Source: an uncultured Formosa sp. (GTDB lineage Bacteria > Bacteroidota > Bacteroidia > Flavobacteriales > Flavobacteriaceae). Taken from it: a stretch of 64,000 nt of DNA. Under the pieces are notes generated by a model. That model saw only the letters and a program-made list of their open reading frames with translations. It was not told the origin of the DNA and did not search any database. The stretch covers positions 186,001 through 250,000 of the forward strand of contig NZ_CANMTH010000002.1 of the NCBI RefSeq assembly GCF_947500765.1. The letters run 5' to 3'. The translations under genes were made by a program, and so were the position numbers. Shown here in pieces: positions 24,546 through 34,304 of this stretch. Positions within the stretch are counted from its first letter, which is position 1. The number at the start of each line of letters is the position of its first letter.

Positions 24546-27107
24546 TTATAATTCGAAATTTTGATTAACCAATTGCTTTTGTTGGTAAGAGTGATTAAAG
24601 TAAGTGTCTGAAACGGCTAAAGACATTTCATGAAGCAAATCGCTTAATTCTGTTAAAGCGTCGTCTAGATTTTGTCTTATAACGGTATCTGAACTTAACT
24701 CAGATAAGGACTCTATTTTTAAGCTCTGAATTTTAGTGTTTGCTGCCGAAATAAATTTCTGACAGTCGGTTGTTTCTCCTAGACCTTCAGGATGTGGTAA
24801 TCTATCTATGTCTTTTTGAATTCGTCTTAACTGATATGTTAACGATTTTGGATATCCTTTATCTAATAAAAGAAGACTAATTACATTTTTAGTGCTTAAA
24901 TAAGATCGGTAACTGTATCTGTATATATTTAAACTCTCATGGCTAGAGAGTAATGCTTCTAGAATTTCGTATTGTTGTTGTTCATTATAATTTACCACTA
25001 ATAGTGAACGGCATTTAGCAATACTCATCATAGATTGTTCGGTTTGTAAGCCTATAAAATATAATAGTAAACCTTGTTCTACCATGATGCTTTCTTCAAT
25101 AAGTCCCATAAAAGCGATAAGTCTAGTTATAATCTTATCTAATATTTTTATTAGCGATTGAATGGAACTTTTTTCATCAGCTTGATCTACAAATATTTTC
25201 CAGTTTTTCTGAATACCATCAAAAACACGCCACATGTCTTTAGACCATAAATTACGTAATGTATAATATGAGTTATTGAAACTTGAAAGTGTTTGTGCAA
25301 AACTTCCCATTCTGTTGGAATCTATCAAAATAGATAGAATTTCTTTTAGCGGATTGTTTAGAGCAACTTTTCCTTTTTCTCCTATAAATCCTGGAAATGT
25401 TGATGTAAGATGTGTAACCGATTTTAATAAACAAATTAAGCTTTCAGAATGCTCTTCTTGTTTGTTATATTGCTCGTTACTCATTTTATTTAACACGGTG
25501 CGTAAATAGCGAGCTGTTACTAAAGCTCTGCCTAAATAACGTCCAGACCAATATAGGTTTTCGGCCGTATTACTAGGTAAATCGTTGATGCCAGAAACAG
25601 AAGTTTTGGTAGTATTATTCCATGAATAATTTTGAATATTTGTTTGAGGTTCGTCTGTAACGACCCAAAAATCTTTACTTACACCGCCACGATGATTGGA
25701 TACAAATAAGTCTTCGCGTTCTGAAGCAACTCTAACTAGTCCGCCAGGCATTACAGAATATCCGTCGTCTTTAGCAATAGAAAAGGCTCTGCACATAACT
25801 TTGCGAGGTTCTAGTTTACCTTTTACAAAATCTGGTGCAGTTGAAAATAATATTTTCTCCTGAGCAACAAAAACGTAAGGGTTTGTCAGAATTTCCTTTT
25901 TTAGATTTTCTAATTGTGCTGGTTTTAAAAATTCGCAGAACAAAATACTTTCTCTATTCGATTTGTCAATGCGTTTGACAACTAAATTAGTTAGATTCTC
26001 TAAAACATAATCGCGTTCTTTTTTTTGACCACACCACCAAGAACCTATTTGCGGAAGAATTAAATCTTCTTTAAAAAAGTACTTACACACAGCGTTCATA
26101 AAAGGGATAAGTCCTGAGTTTTCTAAAATTCCACTTCCTATAGGATTTATTATAGTGACTTGTTGTTCTCTTACCACATCAAGTAATCCTGCTACGCCCA
26201 AATAAGAATCTTCACGAAGTTCTAAAGGATCCATAAACACATCGTCTACACGTCTTAAAATAACATCGACTTGTTTGAGTTCTTTTAAGGATTTTACCCA
26301 AACTTTCCCGTCTCTTACTACTAAATCGTTCCCTGTTACTAAGGAATAACCTAAAAATGACGACATATATGCATGTTCGAAATAGGTTTCGTTTAACGGT
26401 CCAGGTGTTAGAATAACAATGTTTGGATTGTCTTTATTTTGAGGTGCAGCATCCAAAAGCATTTTATTAAAATCTGAAAAGAAAGATGTTGGAGGTTTTA
26501 CATGAATATCATTAAAAACGTCTGGTAAAATCCGACTTGTGGCATATCTGTTTTCTAACGCATAACCCATGCCTGAAGGTGCTTGCGTTCTGTCGTTAAC
26601 AACCCACATGCGACCGTCTGGACCACGTGCCAAGTCAGCTGAATGAATTAATAAATTTTTAGCTGTTTTGTATTGAATTTGATCGCATTGTCTTAAAAAA
26701 CCACGATGTGCATAAATAACTTCTAGCGGAATAATTCCATTTTTAATAAGCTCGCGCTTACCGTATATATCTTTTAACGTTAGGTTTAGTAATTCCGAAC
26801 GTTGTTGCATTCCTTTTTCAATCGTTTCCCATTCTTTTTCGTGAATAAGAAAGGGAACAATATTTAATTGCCATGAGCGGTGCATCCCTTTTGGATCGTT
26901 GTAAACATTATAGGTTACACCGTTTTCGTCCATTAACCAATCCATTTCTTCTTGTTTAGAGATTAAAGTTTTGGTATCCATTTTGGTAAGATTACTTAGT
27001 AATTTTTTCCAATTAGGATTAACGGACATGTTTGATTTAAGAACTTCGTCGTAATTTTTAAAATCTGAAAAATAATTTTCAAATAATGTGTTTTTATCAA
27101 TCGGCAT
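24546..27107 (-). CDS. Circularly permuted ATP-grasp / alpha-E fusion protein
   Basis: An 853-residue fusion. The first 490 residues or so match the circularly permuted ATP-grasp family (COG2308): DLARGPDGRMWVVNDRTQAP, NPIGSGILENSGLIPF and KPAQLENLKKEI. From about 510 starts an alpha-E (DUF403, COG2307) helical domain with the signature AENLYWSGRYLGRALVTARY. Elsewhere these are often two adjacent genes. ATP-grasp enzymes form amide bonds between a carboxylate and an amine; the substrate is unknown. It lies 7 nt after the DUF2126 gene and 2 nt before the stand-alone transglutaminase gene. Confidence 0.88.
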   Translation of the reverse strand: MPIDKNTLFENYFSDFKNYDEVLKSNMSVNPNWKKLLSNLTKMDTKTLISKQEEMDWLMDENGVTYNVYNDPKGMHRSWQLNIVPFLIHEKEWETIEKGMQQRSELLNLTLKDIYGKRELIKNGIIPLEVIYAHRGFLRQCDQIQYKTAKNLLIHSADLARGPDGRMWVVNDRTQAPSGMGYALENRYATSRILPDVFNDIHVKPPTSFFSDFNKMLLDAAPQNKDNPNIVILTPGPLNETYFEHAYMSSFLGYSLVTGNDLVVRDGKVWVKSLKELKQVDVILRRVDDVFMDPLELREDSYLGVAGLLDVVREQQVTIINPIGSGILENSGLIPFMNAVCKYFFKEDLILPQIGSWWCGQKKERDYVLENLTNLVVKRIDKSNRESILFCEFLKPAQLENLKKEILTNPYVFVAQEKILFSTAPDFVKGKLEPRKVMCRAFSIAKDDGYSVMPGGLVRVASEREDLFVSNHRGGVSKDFWVVTDEPQTNIQNYSWNNTTKTSVSGINDLPSNTAENLYWSGRYLGRALVTARYLRTVLNKMSNEQYNKQEEHSESLICLLKSVTHLTSTFPGFIGEKGKVALNNPLKEILSILIDSNRMGSFAQTLSSFNNSYYTLRNLWSKDMWRVFDGIQKNWKIFVDQADEKSSIQSLIKILDKIITRLIAFMGLIEESIMVEQGLLLYFIGLQTEQSMMSIAKCRSLLVVNYNEQQQYEILEALLSSHESLNIYRYSYRSYLSTKNVISLLLLDKGYPKSLTYQLRRIQKDIDRLPHPEGLGETTDCQKFISAANTKIQSLKIESLSELSSDTVIRQNLDDALTELSDLLHEMSLAVSDTYFNHSYQQKQLVNQNFEL

Positions 27108-27114
27108 TAATCAT

Positions 27115-30100
27115 TTATTTTTTTCTTAAATCTAGAGTATAAGGGAACTCAGAATTAACCGGTTGCTCCTGATATTTATACTTTCTAGAACTGCCGTGAA
27201 TTTCGACATTTCTACTTGAATTATTATCATCTTGTTCAATTTTTTCTATCTCAAAAATTTCGCCTTGAGTGTGTCCTATGTCCCAGAAACGGTTAATTCT
27301 CCTAGATTCAGCTTCATAGCTATTAATAGGATAAGTTTCGTAAGATCGTCCTCCTGGATGTGCTACAAAATAGGTGCAACCTCCAATGGCACGTTTGTTC
27401 CAAGTATCAATAATATCGAATACTAGAGGAGTGTCTACATCTATAGTTGGATGTAATGAAGAATGCGGATTCCATGCTTTATATCGAATACTCGCAACAA
27501 ATTCGCCTTTTACGCCTGTATTGTTTAAATTTATTTTTACACCATTACACGTTAATACGTAACGTTCTTCTGTGAAATGGGCGACTTTAACTTGAATACG
27601 TTCTACCGAAGAATCTACATATCTAGCAGTCCCTCCACCAGTCATTTCTTCACCTAAAACATTCCAAGGTTCGATTGCTGCACGTAATTCTAAATTTATA
27701 TTGTTTATTTCAACCATACCATGAAGTGGAAATCTAAATTCGAAGAACGGATTAAACCAGTCTTCTTTAAATTTATATCCAGCTTTGTTAAGTTGTGTAA
27801 CGATGTCTTTAATGTCTTCTCTAACATAATGTTCTGTTAAGAATTTATCGTGTAATTCTGTTCCCCAACGTACTAAATCGTGTTCGTAAGGTTTTTTCCA
27901 GAACCATGCAACCAGTGTTCTCACTAGTAAGTTTTGCATTAAACTCATCTGTGGGTGTGGCGGCATATCGAAAGCACGAAGCTCTAATATTCCTAGACGT
28001 CCAGACGATGAATCTGGGGAGTATAATTTATCGATACAGAATTCTGCACGGTGTGTGTTTCCTGTTAAATCGGTTAATAAGTGACGGAATAATCTGTCTG
28101 TTAACCAAAATGGAACTTTACCACTTTTTGGAATCTGGCTAAATGCAATTTCAAGTTCATATAGGTTTTCCATACGGGCTTCATCAATACGAGGTGCTTG
28201 ACTAGTCGCTCCAATAAACGCTCCTGAAAACAAGTATGAAAGTCCTGGGTGATGTTGCCAGAAGGTTAGTAAACTTCGTAATAAACTAGGTTTACGTAAC
28301 AACGGGCTGTCTTTAGGAGTTACACCTCCTAACGTTACATGGTTTCCTCCTCCAGTTCCGGTGTGTTTCCCATCTAACATAAATTTTTCGGTACCTAAAC
28401 GCGACTCTTTGGCTAGCCTGTAAAGGGTTAATGTGTTATGTGTAAGTTCTTCCCAGTTTTTAGCAGGCTGTACATTTACTTCAATTACACCAGGATCTGG
28501 AGTAATTTTCATAGATTCTAAACGGTTGTCTTTTGGCGGATCGTAACCTTCTAAAACAACAGGTATATTAAGTTCTTTTGCTGTGGCTTCAATAGAAGCT
28601 ACTAAATCTAAAAATATTTCAGCAGTATCTAGAGGCGGGAAAAATAAATGCATTTTACCCTCTCTAACTTCTGCACATAAACCTGTACGGATAAAAAAGT
28701 TTGTATCATCTTCAGAAATGCCTTCTTCTTTAATTTTTTTAGAACGTCTTAAAACAATGTTCTTATAACTTGGAAGTTTTTTCTTTTTTGAAAAATTATC
28801 GGGTTCTTGTTGTGGGAATTCTCCAAACTCGGGATCTCTAAGTAGTGAATCTAAAGGTAATCTTAATCCGATAGGCGAGTTTCCTGGAATTAAGAATAAA
28901 TGTTTACGTCTAAAACTCCAAGCGTTAGTGTACCATGTCTCGGAGGTATTATTTAAAGGCAAAACATGGCCTATAGCTTTCGATTTTCCATCTTTAAGAA
29001 TTTGCTTTAGTTTGTCTTTTACTAATAAAGCACCATCATCTACAGTAGGGTCTACATCAATAGGTAATTTACTTTCTTCCCACATAAAGTAAAACGCATC
29101 TTCGTAAGCAGGAATGATGTGTTTATCTGTAATGTCTAATTTTTGTGTTAGGGTCTTTAAAAATAATTCAGAAGCATTTTCTGGAAGTTCTGGGTTGTTA
29201 GAAAATAGAGATAATAATTTCTTATTATGCCAAATCTTCTTGCCATCTTTTCTCCAGCACAGTTCTATTTGCCAACGTGGAAGTGGTTCTCCTGGATACC
29301 ATTTACCTTGAGCTTGGTGCAAAACACTACCGTTATCGTATTCGTCGTATAATTTGGCCGCTAATTTTTTTGCTAATTCACGTTTATGAGGTCCATCTGC
29401 AGCAGTGTTCCATTCTTCAGATTCCATATCGTCTATAGAAACAAAAGTAGGTTCGCCACCCATAGTTAATCTTACATCGCCTTTTTCTAATTCTTTTTCA
29501 ACCTTAAAACCAAGTTTGTAAATGGCTTTCCACTGTTCTTCTGTGTATGGTTTAGTTACTCGTGGCGATTCGAAAATACGTTTTACAGAATTTTCAAATT
29601 CAAATTCAGTTTCACAAACATCAGTCATTCCAGAAACTGGGGCCGCACTTTCAAAAGAAGGTGTACATGCTAAAGGAATATGGCCTTCTCCTGCTAATAA
29701 TCCTGAAGTAGCATCGAAACCAATCCAACCTGCTCCAGGAAGATATACCTCTGCCCAAGCGTGTAAATCTGTAAAATCTTCTTCAGGACCAGAAGGGCCG
29801 TCTAACGATTTTTCATCAGATTTTAATTGTACTATATATCCTGAAACAAATCGTGCTCCAAATCCTAAATGACGTAAGGTTTGTACAAATAACCAAGCGT
29901 AATCACGACAAGAACCAGTTCTGTGGTCTAGTGTTTCTTCACAAGATTGTACACCAGGATCCATCCGTATGTTATATTTTAAATATTGATATACTTTCTG
30001 GTTGATGTCGATTAGGAAGTATATGGTTTTTCTAGGTGTAGTATCTATGGTTTTAATAAAATCTTGTAAAAGTTTACCTCTTTCAGTGATTTCTAAATAT

Positions 30101-30447
30101 GGAAGAAGTTCCTTTTTTATGGTCTCTGTATATTCAAACGGATATTCTTCTGCACTTTCTTCTACAAAGAAATCAAACGGATTTATGGTTTTTAAATCAG
30201 CAATAATTTCTACTTCCACAGTTAATTCTCTCGTCTTTTCAGGGAAAATTAATCTAGCCATGTAGTTCCCAAATGGGTCTTGTTGCCAATTAAAGAATTG
30301 CTCTTCTGGAGTAATTTTAATAGAATATGCTTCTATTGGTGTGCGACTATGAGGAGCAGGGCGTAATCTAAAAATGTGTGGAGATAACGATACTAATCTG
30401 TCGTACTTATATTTTGTTTTGTGTGTAATTACTATTTTTAAAGCCAT
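27115..30447 (-). CDS. Transglutaminase / DUF2126 fusion protein
   Basis: An 1110-residue protein. Residues 1-290 are a second transglutaminase-like domain with an intact triad: C180 in TGSCRDYAWLF, H229 in TDLHAWAEVYLP, D245 in WIGFDATSGL. The remaining 800 residues are DUF2126 (COG4196), with landmarks LTMGGEPTFVS, GTGGGNHVTLGG and ELRAFDMPPHPQMS. The HVTLGG and GGEPTF segments suggest a glutamine-synthetase/GCS-like amidoligase fold, which I cannot verify here. The start at 30447 (MALKIVITHKTKYKYDRL) aligns with the other transglutaminase. It is first in the operon. Confidence 0.88.
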   Translation of the reverse strand: MALKIVITHKTKYKYDRLVSLSPHIFRLRPAPHSRTPIEAYSIKITPEEQFFNWQQDPFGNYMARLIFPEKTRELTVEVEIIADLKTINPFDFFVEESAEEYPFEYTETIKKELLPYLEITERGKLLQDFIKTIDTTPRKTIYFLIDINQKVYQYLKYNIRMDPGVQSCEETLDHRTGSCRDYAWLFVQTLRHLGFGARFVSGYIVQLKSDEKSLDGPSGPEEDFTDLHAWAEVYLPGAGWIGFDATSGLLAGEGHIPLACTPSFESAAPVSGMTDVCETEFEFENSVKRIFESPRVTKPYTEEQWKAIYKLGFKVEKELEKGDVRLTMGGEPTFVSIDDMESEEWNTAADGPHKRELAKKLAAKLYDEYDNGSVLHQAQGKWYPGEPLPRWQIELCWRKDGKKIWHNKKLLSLFSNNPELPENASELFLKTLTQKLDITDKHIIPAYEDAFYFMWEESKLPIDVDPTVDDGALLVKDKLKQILKDGKSKAIGHVLPLNNTSETWYTNAWSFRRKHLFLIPGNSPIGLRLPLDSLLRDPEFGEFPQQEPDNFSKKKKLPSYKNIVLRRSKKIKEEGISEDDTNFFIRTGLCAEVREGKMHLFFPPLDTAEIFLDLVASIEATAKELNIPVVLEGYDPPKDNRLESMKITPDPGVIEVNVQPAKNWEELTHNTLTLYRLAKESRLGTEKFMLDGKHTGTGGGNHVTLGGVTPKDSPLLRKPSLLRSLLTFWQHHPGLSYLFSGAFIGATSQAPRIDEARMENLYELEIAFSQIPKSGKVPFWLTDRLFRHLLTDLTGNTHRAEFCIDKLYSPDSSSGRLGILELRAFDMPPHPQMSLMQNLLVRTLVAWFWKKPYEHDLVRWGTELHDKFLTEHYVREDIKDIVTQLNKAGYKFKEDWFNPFFEFRFPLHGMVEINNINLELRAAIEPWNVLGEEMTGGGTARYVDSSVERIQVKVAHFTEERYVLTCNGVKINLNNTGVKGEFVASIRYKAWNPHSSLHPTIDVDTPLVFDIIDTWNKRAIGGCTYFVAHPGGRSYETYPINSYEAESRRINRFWDIGHTQGEIFEIEKIEQDDNNSSRNVEIHGSSRKYKYQEQPVNSEFPYTLDLRKK

Positions 30448-30741
30448 AAATAATCCAGTTAAAGACATTACAATTTAAGTGATTTTTAAGCGATAATTTC
30501 AAGATCTTATAAAAAATAATAAAAGATTGTAAATTGTATATTAATTATAATGGTTGAATGCTGTATTTGTAATTTTTTTATCTGTTTTTTATTAAATAGC
30601 TTTTATGTTGACTTTTTTGTTTTAAATAATGTGTTTAAAGTTGTTAAAAAGATAAGTTTTGTTTATATCTGGATGAGTGTTTTTTTTTGTCTAAATTCTT
30701 ATTGGTTAAGTAGACTTTGAGTAAGAATAATATATATGGAT
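30448..30741. other. AT-rich intergenic region upstream of the transglutaminase operon
   Basis: About 290 bp of AT-rich DNA. It must hold the promoter for the minus-strand operon, but no TAnnTTTG match was found on that strand. No RNA gene or repeat was seen. Confidence 0.5.
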
Positions 30742-31198
30742 ATGCCTATAAAAATTTTATATAAGCCAGAAATATACCAGTTTTATAGTGTTGATTCTTT
30801 CTGTTTCGATTGTAGATTTATTGATTTTCTATGTCTTAATTTTAGGATAAAAAACACCTATTGGTTTAATACTAATTGTATTTGTTATTAGTGCATTTAT
30901 TGTGCTATTAATTTTCCTAATTAGGTTGTTATCTTGTGATATGTGTCTTATAATGCCTAAATTACAACTGAAACGAAATAATGTGTTTTTTATAAAATAA
31001 TCTCAAAATATTTAAATTTTTAGACGTTGAAAAAGAGTGATTTTATCTCAAGGATATAGGTCTGGTTTAATATTGTGTATTAAAACAAATACGGGACAAA
31101 TTTACAATGTAACGTTGCATGTGAAAATTAAAGACGTTGGAGCTGTTTTAAAGCTATTTAAGAATTTAGGTAATTACGTAGAGCTAGAGTTGTGGTAA
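30742..31198 (+). pseudogene. Probable decayed gene for a small membrane protein
   Basis: From ATG 30742 the reading frame is open for a few codons (MPIKILYKPEIYQFYS) and then needs a +1 shift near 30788. From there one frame runs to a stop at 31196-31198, broken by stops at 30848, 30998, 31013 and 31028. It shows two hydrophobic segments (VLILSVSIVDLLIFYVLIL and GLILIVFVISAFIVLLIFLI) and a 55-codon soluble tail (LCIKTNTGQIYNVTLHVKIK ... LGNYVELELW). The tail alone could be translated from GTG 31037. The family was not identified; the layout resembles small two-helix proteins with a soluble tail domain. Confidence 0.4.
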
Positions 31199-31240
31199 TG
31201 CGAATAAGCGGATTATAGAATCAATTATAACGGTTTATTT

Positions 31241-32356
31241 TTAAAATGTTTTTTCGACTAAATTTTGTGGTTCTTGTGTGTTATCCATAATAATTTCAAA
31301 ATTGATAACTCCTAAAAGTAACTCTTCTTCTGTTAATACTTCTACACTCCAGAGGCCTGCTTTTATATTTTTTTTGTAAGTGTATCCTCGATAACCATTA
31401 TTTCTTCCGCCTGTAATATTGTAGCTAATATTGTCGTACGTAATCCATTCATCTGTAGTTTCGTTATACCATTTCCACCTGTGAATAATAGATTTTTTTA
31501 ATTCTGTTGGTGCAAAAATAGAAGAGAATACATACACGGGGTTGTTTTGATGATAAATGAATTTTGAGTTATAATCTCGCCAGAACATAAAATCTTTACG
31601 TGATTCATAGGTGACTACATAGTTGTTTTTTATAGCGGTTACATTGTGTGCAACAATACCTGTTTGTAAGGCTAAGGGTACTGGAGGAATAAGTTTAAAA
31701 TTGTAGAATATATTAATGGTTATGTAAATAGATAAAATTATTGTAATCAATTTTCCAATACGAATTTCAGAACGTGTTGTTGGGCTTTTTATATAAATAA
31801 TAGTTATTAATGTTACTGTAATAGCTAGACTAATAAGCCCAGAAATTAGAAATATTGTGGGACTCATGTCTTTTATGAATACCGGAATCATAAATGTAAA
31901 GAAGGTAAAACTAATAAAGAAGTAAATACTAAACTGAAGATATTTATTTGAAATTCGTTTTTTTAGAAATTCATTAGCTAAAAATAATACAACTAGAATA
32001 GTAAAAAAAGAAGCTGTTTTAGATAAAGAGACACTTCTTGAAAAGTATACCACATATGCACTAGAAAGTCCGCCAAAAAAGAACTGAATAGCTAAGGGAA
32101 AATAATCTTCAACACGTTCTAAAATCGTGTTTTTCCATGTGCCATCATCAGATAAATTATATAAATACAGGGTAATACTTAAAGCAGACATATGCATACA
32201 TAATACAACAAGATCGTATAACCTGTCTATACGACCAAGGGTAAGCGTGTCGAAAATAAAACCACCAATAAAGAATAAAATCGGAGTGTATTTTTTATGC
32301 CTTATAATAAATTTGTGCAGACCACTTTCTTTTAAATTAACCAATCTTCTATTCAT
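31241..32356 (-). CDS. DUF2914 membrane protein
   Basis: A 371-residue protein. It has about six membrane helices in the first 230 residues (e.g. TPILFFIGGFIFDTLTL, FFTILVVLFLANEFL, TIFLISGLISLAITVTLITI) and a periplasmic C-terminal DUF2914 domain (about 245-371). Domain signs are RKDFMFWRDYNSKFIYHQ, IIHRWKWYN and GLWSVEVLTEEELLLGVINF. DUF2914 domains look like small beta sandwiches of unknown function. The ATG at 32356 was chosen over a TTG at 32374. It is monocistronic; neighbours give no clear role. Confidence 0.75.
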   Translation of the reverse strand: MNRRLVNLKESGLHKFIIRHKKYTPILFFIGGFIFDTLTLGRIDRLYDLVVLCMHMSALSITLYLYNLSDDGTWKNTILERVEDYFPLAIQFFFGGLSSAYVVYFSRSVSLSKTASFFTILVVLFLANEFLKKRISNKYLQFSIYFFISFTFFTFMIPVFIKDMSPTIFLISGLISLAITVTLITIIYIKSPTTRSEIRIGKLITIILSIYITINIFYNFKLIPPVPLALQTGIVAHNVTAIKNNYVVTYESRKDFMFWRDYNSKFIYHQNNPVYVFSSIFAPTELKKSIIHRWKWYNETTDEWITYDNISYNITGGRNNGYRGYTYKKNIKAGLWSVEVLTEEELLLGVINFEIIMDNTQEPQNLVEKTF

Positions 32357-32601
32357 TTTTCGTTTTAATCTCAATAAAAACAGGCATAGAGGTGTTGTAA
32401 ATAAAGCCTTGGTTTTTTTAGCAATTTACAATATTATTAGTTTTAATTATATACCAGATGTATTTATGGTCGAGATAAGAATTTAGTTAGAGAAGTTGTA
32501 GAGGTGTTTTTGTAATTGTACATATATGGAGTTGAAACTGCAGTGAATAGATAGATATTCTATATTTTAATTATTTTAAAAAATGCTTTAATAATTAAAG
32601 A

Positions 32602-33900
32602 TTAATACGTGTCTCTTAAGCGTTCAAAAATATTTTGCATGTGTGTTTTTACTTCTGTTGTAGGATTTTTATAGTGGTTATTCATAAAACTAAAAATTAA
32701 TGTTTTTCCAGACTTAGTTATTAAAAATCCGCTTAAGCAATAGTTGTTTCCAACAGTTCCGGATTTAGCATAAATATAAGGTTGGGGATCTCCTGCGTAC
32801 CAATTTTTTAAAGTTCCCGATTCTCCGCCGATAGGGAAGAAGCTCAATAAGCGCGCTCGCGGAATAGTAGCATATAATTTCGATAATATTTGTACAAAAG
32901 ATAGGGGTGAAAACAAATTATATCTGCTTAATCCGGATCCGTCAACCCAACGCGGTTTTTGTTTTAAATCACTTAAATAATTATCTAAAATATAATTTCT
33001 AACCAGTGCAGTATTTAAGGTGTCTGTTATTGTGCTCGATGCCATAACTAACATTTGTTCGGCTAGAAAATTATCGCTTTGGTGCATCATGCGTGTGTAA
33101 AGCGAATCGGATGGAATACTATAGGCAACTTTAGGAGTAGTTGTAAATGCTGTATTGGTAAAACTGACTTTATCCTGAAGTACGTTTTTCCAAAGATTTT
33201 TAGTTGTTAAACTATCAAATACAATAGGGATTTCTACAGTACGTGTTTTTGTGGTGTCGTAATAAAAGATATTCTTATTGTATAGGCGACTTATTTTTTT
33301 AGTTTTTTGGAATATACTGTCTTTAAAATATTTTGGACTAACCTCTAATGTGTCAGTGTTAGAAATACTCACCACATTTCCATAGATAGGAAAAACAGTG
33401 CGTTCTGGGCTGTAATAGGTATCATAGTCTTCCCAAGCCCAACCTGGGCCAAATTTATCATCAGCAAAGGTGGTGTTAATAATTTTTACATGCTTGTAGT
33501 TTGAAGCCCATTTTAGTGCTGTACTATCTTTAAAATATGGATGTAAAAATGTAGGATTTCCAATCCCTTTTATAATTAAAGTATCCGTTGTTTTTTCATA
33601 ATAAAATGCAGGAACACTATCTTTTAATAATGTTAAAGCACTAAACAGTGTTGCGATTTTTGTATTACTCGCAGGAATAAAATATTTTTCTGCTTGGTAT
33701 TTATAAATGGTGTCTTTTGTTTCCGGATTAAAAATCATTATACCAGTAAATTGATTGTTGTAAAAACTGCTAGAAATGGTTTTTGTAATGGCTTTAGTCG
33801 TTTTTGCAGATTTACAGCTTAGTATGACTACAGATATGATAAGTAGGGAAAAGATTTTAAGAGTAATCGGTTTTAAGTCTAAACTAGAAATGCGGGACAT
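32602..33900 (-). CDS. dacB: D-alanyl-D-alanine carboxypeptidase/endopeptidase (PBP4/DacB, S13), lipoprotein
   Basis: A 432-residue S13 penicillin-binding protein that trims or opens peptidoglycan cross-links. A lipoprotein signal ends at C29 (VVILSC). All three active-site motifs are present: S78-N-T-K81 in FIPASNTKIAT, SDN in MHQSDNFLAEQM near 283, and KSG in YAKSGTVGN near 377. It is divergent from the SusC gene at 34305, and two other genes nearby also bear on peptidoglycan or dipeptide metabolism. Confidence 0.88.
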   Translation of the reverse strand: MSRISSLDLKPITLKIFSLLIISVVILSCKSAKTTKAITKTISSSFYNNQFTGIMIFNPETKDTIYKYQAEKYFIPASNTKIATLFSALTLLKDSVPAFYYEKTTDTLIIKGIGNPTFLHPYFKDSTALKWASNYKHVKIINTTFADDKFGPGWAWEDYDTYYSPERTVFPIYGNVVSISNTDTLEVSPKYFKDSIFQKTKKISRLYNKNIFYYDTTKTRTVEIPIVFDSLTTKNLWKNVLQDKVSFTNTAFTTTPKVAYSIPSDSLYTRMMHQSDNFLAEQMLVMASSTITDTLNTALVRNYILDNYLSDLKQKPRWVDGSGLSRYNLFSPLSFVQILSKLYATIPRARLLSFFPIGGESGTLKNWYAGDPQPYIYAKSGTVGNNYCLSGFLITKSGKTLIFSFMNNHYKNPTTEVKTHMQNIFERLRDTY

Positions 33901-34304
33901 GAATAAGGTATTTTAATGATCAAGAACGTAAATCTTTTAATATAAATGTACTAAATTTTTACAGGTTACAAGATTTGCAAGAAATAGCATGTTGTTTTTG
34001 CAGTTTTTTTGCGGTTGTTTTCTTTAAATTGACGTTTTTTATCTTAATCTTCATAAGAAATTCACGTTTTAGCTGAGAAATAGATGTGCTTTACTGCAAA
34101 ATGGAATATTTTTTATAGTCTCATTTTATTAAAATAGCAATTATATAATTCTGATAAGTTAGCGATATAGAGTATCTATATTTTAATTCAATTCTTTTTG
34201 ATAAATACTCAGAAATGGGTGGTTTTTTAAGAATTCGGCACCTCGTTTAGGTGTGTTTAAAGGATTTTATGTTAATTTAACATAATATTAAAACCAACTA
34301 AAAT
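33901..34304. other. Divergent intergenic region between dacB and susC
   Basis: 404 bp, AT-rich, holding the promoters of dacB and the SusC/SusD pair. A small hairpin CACCT-CGTTT-AGGTG is at 34239-34253 and a perfect palindrome at 34267-34285 (separate entry). No gene or RNA was recognised. Confidence 0.5.
34267..34285. promoter_or_regulatory. Perfect 19-bp palindrome upstream of susC
   Basis: TTATGTTAA-T-TTAACATAA, nine perfect base pairs each side of one base, ending 19 nt before the SusC ATG. It fits a dimeric regulator's operator or a very AT-rich leader hairpin. No T-run follows, so it is not a terminator. Confidence 0.5.

Noticed and set aside
29522..29872. 116-codon plus-strand open frame inside the transglutaminase/DUF2126 gene
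   Set aside because: Shadow of the real minus-strand gene: no domain, no promoter, and Ser/Pro-rich composition from the antisense codons. The same applies to other antisense frames in dnaE, the SusC genes and the ATP-grasp gene.
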